In this document: piece after piece, positions 18,388-27,875 of the stretch
Numbering within the stretch: position 1 is the first letter of the stretch
How the letters are laid out: every line of letters begins with the position of its first letter
NCBI GenBank assembly: GCA_017511005.1
Contig: JAFWLP010000057.1
Coordinates: forward strand, 47,152 to 111,151
Direction: 5' to 3'
Length of the DNA stretch: 64,000 nt
From: Clostridiales bacterium
GTDB taxonomy: Bacteria > Bacillota > Clostridia > Saccharofermentanales > Saccharofermentanaceae
The notes under the pieces: generated by a model
Seen by the model: the letters and a program-made list of their open reading frames with translations, nothing else
Databases searched by the model: none
What the model was told of the DNA's origin: nothing
Made by a program: the position numbers and the translations under genes

Positions 18388-19404
18388 TTATACGGAAGCT
18401 TTTGCATTCTCAAGGTTTTCGATGATCTTATCACACCATCTGTCAAATTCCGGATCTTCTCTCATGCATTCTTTATGGTTAAGGATGTATTCAAGAGCTA
18501 TCCTTACGCCTTTGTGAAGCGGAACGGTAGTCTTGAGCTCAGGTGCAAGTCGCTTTATCTTTGAGTTGTCGAAAACTACAGATACGGCTTTGTCACCTGT
18601 GAGACTTCCCTCAAAATCATATTCCGGACCGCATGCCGCAAGGAAATCCGAGGATACGTGATATGCGTTGAGTTCTACTCCGAGCGCGTCAGCTATGGTC
18701 TGATAGATCTGATTCCAGGTCAGCACTTCGTCACCTGTGATCTGGAAGGCCTCACCTATGGCATGCCTGTTGCCCATGAGCGCGGTATAACCCACGGCAA
18801 AATCCTCATTGAAGGTAAGATGCCATAGAGATTCGCCGTCTCCGTGAATGATAATCGGTCTTCCCTCCATCATTCTCTTGATAACCTGCCATGAACCGTT
18901 TTTTCCGTGAACACCCAGCGGAATGCTGCGTTCGTCGTAAGTATGGCTTGGTCTTACTATGGTTACGGGGAAACCGTCTTCCCTGTATCTTTCCATGAGA
19001 TATTCTTCGCACGCGATCTTGTTCCTGGAATACTCCCAGTACGGATTTGCAAGTGACGTTCCTTCGGTGATCACATAGTTTGCCGCCGGTTTGTTATATG
19101 CCGAGGCCGAACTGATATAGATATATTGGCGCGTCTTGTCCTTAAACAGTCTGTAATCACGTTCAACTTGATCGGGAGTGAATCCGATGAACTCTCCGAC
19201 ACAATCGAACTTCATATTGCCGACGGCTTTCAGCACAGCTTCTTCATCGTTGATGTCACAGACTATCTGATGAATATTACCGGGAACCGTGTCTGCCCTG
19301 TTTCCGCGGTTTATGAGCCATACTTCCCAGGAACTGTCCTTGGAAAGTCTCCGTACTATTGCGCTGCTGATCGTTCCGGTTCCGCCGATGAATAATGCTT
19401 TCAT
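18388..19404 (-). CDS. NAD-dependent epimerase/dehydratase family protein
   Basis: This 338-residue extended short-chain dehydrogenase has the NAD(P) motif GGTGTISS (7-14) right after the start MKALFI. A catalytic-type segment SSASAYNKPA lies near 99-108, and TIVRPSHTYDERS lies mid-protein. The sequence resembles the isoflavone-reductase/CSP41-like atypical epimerases that Clostridia carry, for which no defined substrate is known. Start ATG 19404 is chosen because AAGGAGG lies immediately upstream; an N-terminal extension of 29 codons is hydrophobic and unlike the family. It is divergent from queA and upstream of trpB2 on the same strand. A sugar-nucleotide substrate is likely but unproven. 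Confidence 0.85.
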   Translation of the reverse strand: MKALFIGGTGTISSAIVRRLSKDSSWEVWLINRGNRADTVPGNIHQIVCDINDEEAVLKAVGNMKFDCVGEFIGFTPDQVERDYRLFKDKTRQYIYISSASAYNKPAANYVITEGTSLANPYWEYSRNKIACEEYLMERYREDGFPVTIVRPSHTYDERSIPLGVHGKNGSWQVIKRMMEGRPIIIHGDGESLWHLTFNEDFAVGYTALMGNRHAIGEAFQITGDEVLTWNQIYQTIADALGVELNAYHVSSDFLAACGPEYDFEGSLTGDKAVSVVFDNSKIKRLAPELKTTVPLHKGVRIALEYILNHKECMREDPEFDRWCDKIIENLENAKASV

Positions 19405-19546
19405 ATGAGCCTCCTTGTGATATCTGATCACTTTGGATTTTATCAAACTAAAGAAAACGGCAATATCAAATAATGATATGTATTTGCACATTTTCTTTTG
19501 TATTATGATAAACTTCTTTTCGATATAAATAAAAAAAGGCCGGCAT

Positions 19547-20584
19547 ATGAAAACATCTGATTTCTATTATGATCTTCCCGAAAGACTTATTGCACAGACT
19601 CCCACCGAGGACCGTCTGGCATCACGTCTGCTTATTCTCGATAAAAAGACCGGAAAAGTGATCGACGGCCGTTTCCCTGACATCAGGAATCATCTGCGCA
19701 AAGGCGACGTCCTTGTCATCAACAATACAAGGGTAATTCCCGCAAGATTGCTCGGTGTGCGTTCGGATACACAGAGTCCCGTCGAACTGCTCCTGCTTAA
19801 GAGGATCGACGATCATCACTGGGAGACGCTGGCCAGACCCGGCAAAAAGATAAGAGAAGGAAAACGCATGACGTTCATTCCGGGAGAACTTGAAGCAGAA
19901 TGCGAACAGGTCCTTGAGAGCGGCAACAGGATAATAAGATTTGATTTCGAAGGCGTATGGGAAGAAGTTCTCGATAAAGCCGGAACCATTCCGCTTCCGC
20001 CCTACATTCATGAGAAACTTGACGATCCGGAACGTTACCAGACCGTCTATTCCAAAGACCCCGGTTCGGCTGCCGCACCTACTGCGGGACTACATTTCAC
20101 CAGGGAATTCCTGGAAGAACTGAAGAATGAAGGAATAGAGATCGCCGAACTCACGCTTCACGTGGGTCTCGGAACCTTCCGTCCGGTTAAGGCGGAGACA
20201 ATAGAAGACCACGAGATGCATTCAGAGTGGTATGACTTTCCCAAAGAAGCTTCTGACATCATCCGTAAAGCAAGATCTGAAGGCAGGCGCATCATTTCTG
20301 TCGGAACAACCTCAACGAGAACACTCGAAACAGTTGCTTCAAAAGACCCTGAGATGATGCCTGCGTCAGGATATACAAATATATTCATCTATCCAGGCTA
20401 TGAATTCAAATGTATCAATTCACTGATAACGAATTTCCATCTTCCTGAATCAACGCTGATCATGCTCGTGTCCGCGCTTGCAGGAAGAGAGAACGTTCTT
20501 AATGCTTATAAACATGCCGTCGAAGAGGAATACAGATTTTTCTCTTTCGGTGATGCGATGTTTATTACGGATCTGGAGGAATGA
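19547..20584 (+). CDS. queA: S-adenosylmethionine:tRNA ribosyltransferase-isomerase QueA
   Basis: This 345-residue enzyme transfers the ribosyl group of SAM to preQ1-modified tRNA to give epoxyqueuosine, the second-last step of queuosine synthesis. It starts [19 protein letters not shown], the classical QueA opening. It contains [16 protein letters not shown] (about 54-69), [14 protein letters not shown] (about 178-191) and the C-terminal [18 protein letters not shown]. The length is normal. It is the first gene of a rightward run and tgt follows after 1 bp, so the two queuosine genes are coupled. No preQ1 riboswitch is visible in the 142 bp upstream, and the genes for preQ1 synthesis are not in the window. 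Confidence 0.97.
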   Translation: MKTSDFYYDLPERLIAQTPTEDRLASRLLILDKKTGKVIDGRFPDIRNHLRKGDVLVINNTRVIPARLLGVRSDTQSPVELLLLKRIDDHHWETLARPGKKIREGKRMTFIPGELEAECEQVLESGNRIIRFDFEGVWEEVLDKAGTIPLPPYIHEKLDDPERYQTVYSKDPGSAAAPTAGLHFTREFLEELKNEGIEIAELTLHVGLGTFRPVKAETIEDHEMHSEWYDFPKEASDIIRKARSEGRRIISVGTTSTRTLETVASKDPEMMPASGYTNIFIYPGYEFKCINSLITNFHLPESTLIMLVSALAGRENVLNAYKHAVEEEYRFFSFGDAMFITDLEE

Positions 20585-20585
20585 T

Positions 20586-21704
20586 ATGTCAGGTCATCCC
20601 GTTTGGTACGAACACATACACACATGCGCACAGACCGGAGCAAGACTCGGTAAGGTACATACTCCCCACGGGACCTTCATGACGCCTGCATTTATGCCTG
20701 TCGGCACACAGGCTTCGATCAAAGGAATGAGTCCGGAGGAAGTATCCGGAATGGGTGCCGGCATAATGCTGTCCAATACATATCATCTCTGGCTCAGACC
20801 CGGAAGCGACATCGTCGCCAAAGCAGGCGGTCTGCACAAGTTCATGAACTGGAACGGCGCGATACTTACGGACAGCGGCGGATTTCAGGTTTTCTCCCTT
20901 GCAAAGCCGAAGGATGTCAAAGAAGAGGGCGTCAAGTTCAGTTCGCACATAGACGGGAGAAAGCTTTTCCTTACCCCTGAGATATCGATGCAGGTCCAGA
21001 ACGATCTCGGAGCAGACATCATCATGGCATTTGACGAATGCTGCCCCTACCCTTCAGAGCATGCTTATGCGGACAGATCACAGGCAAGGACCACAAGATG
21101 GCTCGAGCGCTGTATCGAATCGCATAAAAGGTCTGATGAACAGGCTTTGTTCGGCATTATCCAGGGTTCAATGTATCCTGATCTGCGTAAAAAAAGTGCC
21201 GATGCGATCACATCATTTGACCTTCCCGGATTTGCTATCGGAGGCATCTCCGTCGGGGAACCCAAGGATCTGTTTATCGAAATGATCGACTGCACGGTAC
21301 CGCTCATGCCTGAGGACAAGCCCCGTTATCTTATGGGTGTCGGCACACCGGATTATCTTATTGAAGGTTCATGCCGCGGTGTCGACATGTTCGACTGCGT
21401 TCTCCCGACAAGAATGGGAAGACACGGCACTATACTCACTGATTACGGCAAGAAGATCATCCGTGACAAGAAGTTCGCGGAAGACTTCGGTCCAATGGAT
21501 CCTGATTGTGACTGTTATGCATGCTCGAACTTCTCCGCAGCATATGTGAGACACCTGATAAAAGCCAATGAGATGTTCGGGTTAAGGCTCTGCACTTATC
21601 ACAACATCTATTTCCTGTTAATGCTCATGGAAAGGATCCGTCAGGCTATTGCAGAAGACCGGCTCGGTGATTTCAGGAAAGAATTCTACGACCGTCTGGG
21701 CTGA
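20586..21704 (+). CDS. tgt: tRNA-guanine transglycosylase Tgt
   Basis: This 372-residue enzyme exchanges guanine-34 of certain tRNAs for preQ1. Catalytic Asp96 is in [13 protein letters not shown] and nucleophile Asp270 in [14 protein letters not shown]. The zinc site is complete: Cys308, Cys310, Cys313 and His339 (CDCYAC ... TYHN). Start ATG 20586 is chosen because GGAGG ends 6 nt upstream, and the protein then begins at the family-typical position; a long upstream in-frame extension overlaps queA and is rejected. It sits 1 bp after the queA stop, and the next gene starts 1 bp after its own stop. Confidence 0.97.
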   Translation: MSGHPVWYEHIHTCAQTGARLGKVHTPHGTFMTPAFMPVGTQASIKGMSPEEVSGMGAGIMLSNTYHLWLRPGSDIVAKAGGLHKFMNWNGAILTDSGGFQVFSLAKPKDVKEEGVKFSSHIDGRKLFLTPEISMQVQNDLGADIIMAFDECCPYPSEHAYADRSQARTTRWLERCIESHKRSDEQALFGIIQGSMYPDLRKKSADAITSFDLPGFAIGGISVGEPKDLFIEMIDCTVPLMPEDKPRYLMGVGTPDYLIEGSCRGVDMFDCVLPTRMGRHGTILTDYGKKIIRDKKFAEDFGPMDPDCDCYACSNFSAAYVRHLIKANEMFGLRLCTYHNIYFLLMLMERIRQAIAEDRLGDFRKEFYDRLG

Positions 21705-21705
21705 T

Positions 21706-24135
21706 ATGAAGCCTGTTATCTACGCATCAACAGATCCGGGGATCATAGAACGCGAGAAAGAGCATTGCGCTCTTGCACGGAAGATCTGCTCGGAAGGCAT
21801 CGTCCTTCTGGAAAATAACGGTGTCCTCCCTCTTAAGACTGCCAAAGTTGCATTATACGGTGCCGGAGCAAGACATACTGCTTTCGGCGGAACGGGCTCC
21901 GGAGAAAACAATCCCAGATACAGTGTCACGGTTGAAGAAGGTCTGTTAAATTCCGGCATTGATATCATTTCGAAAAGCTGGCTTGATGAATACGATCTTC
22001 TTTTCGCAAAAGAATACGGCGCTTATAGAAAAAAGCTGTCAAAAGAGATCAGGAAAGTCCCTGTTGCCAAACGCATGGATTACGCTGCAGACAATCCTTT
22101 CTATCTTCCGGCCGGAAGACCTGTCAATGCAGAAGACAGATGTGATTCCGACACTGCAGTTTACGTTCTTTCAAGACAGTCAGGCGAAGGCGCTGACCGC
22201 AAGGATATCCCGGGAGATTATTACGTAACCGGAGATGAGAAAGCTCTCATGCTGTCGATATCGGAGCACTACGCTAATATGGTACTTGTCATCAACACTG
22301 GAGCCGTTATCGATCTTGGGTTTCTTGATGAGATTAGCTTTTCCGCTGTAGTACTTTTGATGCAGGGCGGTATGGAAACAGGAAATGCTCTTGCCGATGT
22401 CCTGACCGGCAAAGTCTGCCCTTCAGGGAGACTGGCTGATACCTGGGCCCGCTCCTATGATGACTACCCTTCTTCTGACACGTTCTCCTCGAGAAGTCCC
22501 GAGAGATTCCAGGAAGACTACAGGGAAGGCATCTTTGCAGGTTACAGATGGTTTGAAAAAAAGAACATAAAGCCGAGATATCCTTTCGGATACGGAATCA
22601 GCTATACAGAATTCAAAACGGAATATCTTGATACGCATATATCCGGCACGGAGATCAGAGTAAATGCGGCCGTGACCAATACCGGATCAATTCCTGGACG
22701 CGAAGTCGTAATGCTCTTCCTGTCTTTCCCCGAAATAAGACTGGTACGGGAAGAGAAAAGCCTCGTGTCTTTTGCCAAAACATCACTGCTGGAACCCGGA
22801 AGTTCGGAGACTGTCTCATTGTGTTTCGATCTGACTGATCATGCAGGATTCGAAAATGATTCTTCCAGCTTTATTCTTGAACCCGGTGATTACATTCTTA
22901 CTCTGAACAGCAGCCCTGTATATATTCTTGAGCTCGGGCAAGAGACCGTTACAGAGAAATGCAAGCCTCTTTTCGCAAGTGACCGCAAGATCAGTCACAT
23001 ATTGCGTGAAAAAAGTCCTGTCAGGTCATACGTTCTGCCGAGATATCAGGTTGATGTTTCCCGCATAAAAACAAAGACACACAAATATGAGATTCCGGGG
23101 TTTGTAAGTAACCAAGATATCGATGAGATCGTATCACGTCTTACGATTAAAGACATGATACATCTTACAGTCGGCAGGACTTATTTCGGACCATTCAGGC
23201 ACAGGGTCTTCGGAGCTGTAGGATATACGACGTCAAAACTATACCGCAAAGGCGTCGACGGAATGCCTATGGCTGACGGGCCTCAGGGAATAAATCTTAC
23301 CAGGATATCAAAAAAGCCCGTCCATAATTTATTTGCGGTTCCTACTCTTCCTTCAGCCATCAGGGATACTCACAGGATATCGAAGGTTGGAACGGCCGAA
23401 GAAGGAAAAAACGGAAAGACACTGTATTATCAGTTCTGCACCTCCTGGCCGATCGAGACTTTGGTAGCCCAGACATGGGATGTCGGTCTTGCACGGAAAC
23501 TCGGCGATGCAGTCGGCAAGGAAATGCTCGAATACGGAGTCGTTTTCTGGCTTGCCCCCGCCCTGAACATTCACCGCAATCCGCTGTGCGGAAGAAACTA
23601 TGAATATTACTCCGAAGATCCCGTTCTCACAGGAAAGATCGCGTCTGCGGTTACAAGGGGTGTTCAGTCGCACAAAGGCTGTTTTGTCACGTTAAAGCAT
23701 TTCGCCGCGAACAATCTCGAGAATGGAAGGATCCGTTCTTCTTCCAATCTGGATGAACGCACCCTCAGAGAGATATATCTGAAAGCATTCAGGATCGCTT
23801 TGTCGGAATCTGATGCCGCAGCCGTCATGTGCAGCTACAATAAGATAAACGGAACTTATACCGCTTTGAATTACGATCTTCAGACCAATGTTCTCCGCAA
23901 TGAATGGGGATTTAATGGCATTGTCATGACTGACTGGTTTGCTACCGGTCATGATGAGAGTCTGGACGAGCTCTGCTGCAAGGCAGGAACGGATCTGATA
24001 ATGCCCGGACACCCGCTCATTCCTTCAAAGATAATGAAAGCTTACAGGAAGGGACTGATCACGCGCGATGATATAGAGAGATCGGCAAGACGCATTATCA
24101 GGCTTGCTCTTGAAAGTCACACCCGCAGCAATTAG
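21706..24135 (+). CDS. GH3 beta-glucosidase with reversed domain order
   Basis: This 809-residue glycoside hydrolase of family 3 has no signal peptide and is probably cytosolic. The usual C-terminal alpha/beta domain comes first, with GIVLLENNGVLPL at 31-43. A fibronectin-like segment (about 310-400) follows, and then the catalytic TIM-barrel domain (about 470-809). The barrel has DGMPMADGPQGI, KHFAANNLENGR and the nucleophile Asp743 in GIVMTDWF. This circular order is known from Ruminococcus albus and Butyrivibrio fibrisolvens beta-glucosidases. It most likely cleaves beta-gluco-oligosaccharides taken up by the cell. Start ATG 21706 lies 1 bp after the tgt stop; no independent promoter is seen, so it appears to ride on the queuosine operon. 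The stop overlaps the convergent gene by 4 bp. Confidence 0.92.
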   Translation: MKPVIYASTDPGIIEREKEHCALARKICSEGIVLLENNGVLPLKTAKVALYGAGARHTAFGGTGSGENNPRYSVTVEEGLLNSGIDIISKSWLDEYDLLFAKEYGAYRKKLSKEIRKVPVAKRMDYAADNPFYLPAGRPVNAEDRCDSDTAVYVLSRQSGEGADRKDIPGDYYVTGDEKALMLSISEHYANMVLVINTGAVIDLGFLDEISFSAVVLLMQGGMETGNALADVLTGKVCPSGRLADTWARSYDDYPSSDTFSSRSPERFQEDYREGIFAGYRWFEKKNIKPRYPFGYGISYTEFKTEYLDTHISGTEIRVNAAVTNTGSIPGREVVMLFLSFPEIRLVREEKSLVSFAKTSLLEPGSSETVSLCFDLTDHAGFENDSSSFILEPGDYILTLNSSPVYILELGQETVTEKCKPLFASDRKISHILREKSPVRSYVLPRYQVDVSRIKTKTHKYEIPGFVSNQDIDEIVSRLTIKDMIHLTVGRTYFGPFRHRVFGAVGYTTSKLYRKGVDGMPMADGPQGINLTRISKKPVHNLFAVPTLPSAIRDTHRISKVGTAEEGKNGKTLYYQFCTSWPIETLVAQTWDVGLARKLGDAVGKEMLEYGVVFWLAPALNIHRNPLCGRNYEYYSEDPVLTGKIASAVTRGVQSHKGCFVTLKHFAANNLENGRIRSSSNLDERTLREIYLKAFRIALSESDAAAVMCSYNKINGTYTALNYDLQTNVLRNEWGFNGIVMTDWFATGHDESLDELCCKAGTDLIMPGHPLIPSKIMKAYRKGLITRDDIERSARRIIRLALESHTRSN

Positions 24136-24671
24136 GTGTTTAATCTGAGATCGACGGCTGAGAGATTGCCGCATTTGAGCTGCGACTGGTCTGAAATACG
24201 GCGGATCATCATATTCATCCATTCACTGCAGGTGCCTGCCACAAGCGCGTCGGCAAGAATGCCCTCATCACTCAGATAATCAAAGAAATTGGAAGTCGCG
24301 CAAATGATCCTGTCATCCGATGACAGACCGAAATAGCCGTTTGGCAGAAGACTTATCTGCCCCTGCCTGACGATCTTCGCGCAGACATCTCCCCTCCTGA
24401 TACTCTCTATTCCTTTCTGTTCAACGCGCAGGATAAGATATTCGGAACCCTTGTCAAGACACTCTTCAAAAACGGTGGTAAGGTAATCAATGCTCTTATT
24501 GCCTTCATCACTGCTTAAGATCTCCGAGAACAGCAAAGACTGGCTTTTGGGAGAATCAAGCTTGTTTCCGTTGAATATCGCCACGGTCAGATTCGGAACG
24601 AGACGCAGAAAGATCTCATCTTTATATTCATCGGCTGCACCTCTGTGCTTGAATGTGTAATACTCGATCAA
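24132..24671 (-). CDS. Degenerate PP2C-like protein (predicted pseudophosphatase)
   Basis: This 179-residue protein is not assigned to a family by eye, but it lines up with the PP2C phosphatase encoded just upstream. RGAADEYKDEIF (10-21) matches RGKRDKQEDSIY, FNGNK (33-37) matches SDGMG, GDVCAKI (94-100) matches GDSNIIL, and CGNLSAVDL (167-175) matches QDNYSAIVI. In this alignment three metal-binding Asp residues are replaced (by N34, S127 and G168) and the phosphate-binding Arg is Ala13. Catalysis is therefore unlikely and a regulatory or binding role is inferred. The start is TTG 24671 with AAGGAG upstream, overlapping the phosphatase stop (TTGA), so translation is coupled. The 3' end overlaps the convergent GH3 gene by 4 bp. 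Confidence 0.6.
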   Translation of the reverse strand: MIEYYTFKHRGAADEYKDEIFLRLVPNLTVAIFNGNKLDSPKSQSLLFSEILSSDEGNKSIDYLTTVFEECLDKGSEYLILRVEQKGIESIRRGDVCAKIVRQGQISLLPNGYFGLSSDDRIICATSNFFDYLSDEGILADALVAGTCSEWMNMMIRRISDQSQLKCGNLSAVDLRLNT

Positions 24672-25564
24672 ACAAAACTCCTTCTCATCTTGATTACGAT
24701 CGCAGAATAATTATCCTGTCTGGGATTCTTTCTGGTCTGGATGCCGTACTTAAGTGTCCTTGCGATTCCGTCCGCATTCTGGTCAAAGTGAATATGGTTG
24801 ACGATCCTGTTGAGCGGGATCGAATCCGTAACGCCGTCTGAACTTACGATCACTATGTCATTCTCGAAAAGTCTCAGAGGCCGGTTTGTCATAAGGACAT
24901 TGCACTTAAGGTTCCCGACAAAGTCTATCAATCCCTTGGCTCTGTTGTCCCTGTATGCTTCGGTTGTTTCAAGGCCACCTTCGGCAAGTTTTCTTATCAT
25001 TAATGTTATATAGTTCTGCTTATAATTCAGAAGAGTGGCGCGGTTATTGCGGATGAGAATGATATTGCTGTCCCCCAGGCTGTAAAAGTTCATATAATCA
25101 TCGAGGATGTGAACCATGACGAGTGTTGCACCGGCTCCCAGATGGTATTCCTCATATACCTTATCCGAGATCCCGGTGATGATCCTTGCATTGGCAGTCT
25201 GGGCATCGAACTGATACGGGAAATGCTCACGGAGAGAATCGGTAACATATTTCGAGACCACCTCACCGTTAAGAAGACCGCCCATTCCGTCGGAACAGGC
25301 AGCGACAAAGCCGGTCGTTTCCATCTTATCCATTGGGGAGACGTATATCGAATCCTCCTGTTTGTCGCGTTTGCCGCGTTCGTGAAAATACGCGACATCA
25401 CATATCAATTTGGTCTTTTCCTTATGCTTATTGGTATATACGGTATATTTGAAAAGCGTATAAAGAACTATTATCACGAAAGATACAAAAGCGATGATAA
25501 AGAGAAACAGCGCAAATATAATTGCCTGAATGGTTTCTCTTGATAATAGGCTGAAATCATACAT
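24668..25564 (-). CDS. Membrane-anchored PP2C-family Ser/Thr phosphatase
   Basis: This 298-residue protein has one N-terminal membrane helix (about 12-37) and a cytosolic PP2C domain (55-295). Motifs in order are RGKRDKQEDS (63-72), the metal loop CSDGMGG (90-96, Asp92), GAGATLV (143-149), GDSN (164-167), SSDG (241-244, Asp243) and DN (284-285). All metal ligands are present, so it should be an active Mn/Mg-dependent phosphoprotein phosphatase. Unlike typical PrpC there is no prkC kinase next to it. Its stop overlaps the TTG start of the degenerate PP2C-like gene. Signalling to the cell envelope is suggested by the anchor but unproven. Confidence 0.87.
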   Translation of the reverse strand: MYDFSLLSRETIQAIIFALFLFIIAFVSFVIIVLYTLFKYTVYTNKHKEKTKLICDVAYFHERGKRDKQEDSIYVSPMDKMETTGFVAACSDGMGGLLNGEVVSKYVTDSLREHFPYQFDAQTANARIITGISDKVYEEYHLGAGATLVMVHILDDYMNFYSLGDSNIILIRNNRATLLNYKQNYITLMIRKLAEGGLETTEAYRDNRAKGLIDFVGNLKCNVLMTNRPLRLFENDIVIVSSDGVTDSIPLNRIVNHIHFDQNADGIARTLKYGIQTRKNPRQDNYSAIVIKMRRSFV

Positions 25565-25606
25565 TGCTTATATCTTCCGGAATGAGTATCGAATTTGAGT
25601 ATTCTC

Positions 25607-25640
25607 TTATTATTCTAACTCAACATCTTAAGAATAATAA
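25607..25640. repeat. AT-rich 10-bp perfect inverted repeat
   Basis: TTATTATTCT (25607-25616) and AGAATAATAA (25631-25640) are perfect complements around a 14-nt loop. The following TCTTTTTGTTTTTTT run lies on the plus strand, although both flanking genes read leftward. It could therefore be a weak plus-strand (antisense) terminator, an operator for the PP2C gene, or a weak leftward terminator without a U-run. Confidence 0.45.
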
Positions 25641-25658
25641 TCTTTTTGTTTTTTTGAC

Positions 25659-26519
25659 TTATGCCTCACCGTCAGCAACATATCTTTCGACAAGATCCAT
25701 ACAGAAGGATGACAGGAAATACTGAACCCATGATACTGTGATAAAAGAATACAGGAAAATGAATATACCCAGCGTCATGTATGAAGCGGACATAAGCAGG
25801 ATGAAAGGGATAATGAAATAAAAGATAATGACTATAAGCGCTGCGCCGAGACACGGTAAGGCTCTGACAAACAGAAAGATGACAGCATTCTTATATATCT
25901 TCGCAAGCTTAAGATCCGTCGTTATGATCATTGTATAGACGAAGTTCTGAACCAGGATAAACGCGACAAGCAAAATGGAAAAAACTACGCCGATTGCCGT
26001 TCCGACGCCGGTATTCAACGTGAAATAGAAAGAGACCGCCAGGAGCAGCACCGGAGTGATTACAAAACCAATGATCATGGCTGCAATGCCCTTCTTCCAA
26101 CCGGTCTTTAATCCGGATCTGAAACTGGTCAGAAAAGAAACGGAATTGCCATTCCGAATGTCTTTATAAACCTGAGCGAAGCCCGTCTGAAACGGACCGA
26201 TGCATATAAGCGAGCCTGAAACCAAAAGGTTCACGCTGAAGAACACCAGCAGAATGAACAGTTCCAAAACGGCAGCATCCGATCCGGTAACCGGATCGAT
26301 ATAAGATTCAAGATCAATGAACAAAGGTGCGATCAACGGAACGAAAACAAAGGATAAGAAAACGGACAGCACAATACAGGGAATATTGAATATGACTAAC
26401 AGAGCATTGGTGCCCATCAGTCTTACCAGATTTGACCAGCCCCTTAAAAAGAAAAGGGCAACGGGACCCTTTTCCTTTACGGGTTCTTCTGTATCATAAT
26501 CCGGATTATTCTGAACCAT
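25659..26519 (-). CDS. YesL/DUF624-like multi-spanning membrane protein
   Basis: This 286-residue protein has about six membrane helices: 36-62, 84-108, 142-168, 175-198, 215-240 and 245-268. The N-terminal soluble stretch is acidic/basic (1-30) and is followed by FFLRGWSNLVRLMGTNALLV. The loop GPFQTGFAQVYKDIRNGN (about 108-125) resembles the conserved region of YesL-like proteins, which often accompany sugar ABC transporters. No transporter partner is here. It lies 9 bp after trmFO and probably belongs to that transcript. Function is unknown. Confidence 0.65.
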   Translation of the reverse strand: MVQNNPDYDTEEPVKEKGPVALFFLRGWSNLVRLMGTNALLVIFNIPCIVLSVFLSFVFVPLIAPLFIDLESYIDPVTGSDAAVLELFILLVFFSVNLLVSGSLICIGPFQTGFAQVYKDIRNGNSVSFLTSFRSGLKTGWKKGIAAMIIGFVITPVLLLAVSFYFTLNTGVGTAIGVVFSILLVAFILVQNFVYTMIITTDLKLAKIYKNAVIFLFVRALPCLGAALIVIIFYFIIPFILLMSASYMTLGIFIFLYSFITVSWVQYFLSSFCMDLVERYVADGEA

Positions 26520-26528
26520 AAAGAAAGA

Positions 26529-27875
26529 TCAATTGGATGTAAGCCTGGCTACACTGTTCTCAAAAGCTTTAAGATGTTCCAGGCTCCTGTCGGCAATGGC
26601 ATTATTCTTATCCTTTTTGCCTGTCTTGCCCCTGAATCTTCCCTCGATTGGACTTACGATACCGAAATTTGCGTTCATCGGCTGGAATTTCCTGATGTTA
26701 GGATCGGAAACATACAAAGCCATCGAACCGATAACGGTACAGTGATCAGGTTCATAGGAAGGATCGATCCCGAGAGCTCTCTGGGCAGCGTAGAAACCCG
26801 CCATGAATCCCGAAGCTGTCGATTCTATATAACCCTCAACACCGGTAATCTGTCCGGCGAAGAAGATGTCAGGCTTCTCCCTGAGGCTGTAATGTGAGGA
26901 AAGATATAAAGGCGAATTAAGATAAGTATTCCGGTGCATTACTCCGTATCTGCAGTATTCAGCATGTTCAAGTCCGGGGATCATACCGAATACACGCTTC
27001 TGCTCGGGCCATTTAAGTCTGGTCTGAAATCCGACAAGGTTATACATGGTCTTTGCCCTGTCGTCCTGTCTTAACTGAAGATTCGCATATGGTTCCTTAC
27101 CTGTAGCGGGATCAGTCAATCCGACACCCTTCAAAGGACCGAACCTCATGGTGTCAACGCCTCTCTGGGCCATGACCTCTATTGGCATGCAGCCCTCAAA
27201 TACGATCTCTCTGTCGAAATTCTTGACTTCCGCCCTCTCGGCATTTACAAGTTCTTCCCTGAAAGCAAGGTATTCTTCCTTTGTCATGGGACAGTTGATG
27301 TAATCATCTCCGCCCTTCCCGTATCTGGATGCCCTGAAAGCTTTTGTCATGTCTATTGAATCACCGCTAACGATCGGTGCTGCACTGTCAAAGAAGTGAA
27401 GTCCTGACGTATCACCGGTGACCTTAAGGATATCCTCATACAGATCTCCTTCGGTCAGCGGTCCCGTGGCAACAATGACTATTCCTTCTTCGGGGATCTT
27501 CGTGACTTCTTCAGAAATGACTTCGATCAGGGGATCATTCCTTATTGCATCCGTTATGTATCCGGAGAATTCATCCCTGTCAACAGCCAGCGCGCCGCCT
27601 GCCGGGATTCTGCTCTTATCAGCCGACTCCATTATCAGAGAACCCAGATGTCTGAGTTCTTCCTTAAGCAGACCGATGGCATTTTCCCGTGCCGCAGCCC
27701 TCAAAGAATTGCTGCAGACAAGTTCGGCAAAATTCTCCGAATGATGCGCGGGACTGAACTTTACGGGCTTCATCTCATAAAGCTTTACGCGTACGCCGGC
27801 ACGCGCACATATACGCGCGGCTTCACAGCCTGCAAGACCGGCTCCGATTATCGTTACCTGCGCATCACTCTTCAT
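26529..27875 (-). CDS. trmFO: Folate/FAD-dependent tRNA (uracil-54) methyltransferase TrmFO
   Basis: This 448-residue flavoenzyme makes ribothymidine at position 54 of tRNA using methylene-tetrahydrofolate. The FAD motif GAGLAG lies at 11-16. The family segment HHSENFAELVCSNSLRA (about 44-60) includes Cys54, and FEGCMPIEVMAQRG mid-protein carries the second conserved Cys. Start ATG 27875 gives the normal family N-terminus; an in-frame upstream extension of 31 codons lies inside topA and is rejected. The gene overlaps the topA end by 11 bp. The topA-trmFO order is conserved in Firmicutes. Confidence 0.96.
   Translation of the reverse strand: MKSDAQVTIIGAGLAGCEAARICARAGVRVKLYEMKPVKFSPAHHSENFAELVCSNSLRAAARENAIGLLKEELRHLGSLIMESADKSRIPAGGALAVDRDEFSGYITDAIRNDPLIEVISEEVTKIPEEGIVIVATGPLTEGDLYEDILKVTGDTSGLHFFDSAAPIVSGDSIDMTKAFRASRYGKGGDDYINCPMTKEEYLAFREELVNAERAEVKNFDREIVFEGCMPIEVMAQRGVDTMRFGPLKGVGLTDPATGKEPYANLQLRQDDRAKTMYNLVGFQTRLKWPEQKRVFGMIPGLEHAEYCRYGVMHRNTYLNSPLYLSSHYSLREKPDIFFAGQITGVEGYIESTASGFMAGFYAAQRALGIDPSYEPDHCTVIGSMALYVSDPNIRKFQPMNANFGIVSPIEGRFRGKTGKKDKNNAIADRSLEHLKAFENSVARLTSN

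Noticed and set aside
19405-19546. preQ1 riboswitch before queA
   Set aside because: The divergent interval is A/T-rich with no preQ1-type pseudoknot or C-rich loop that I can see; queA is also not a usual target.
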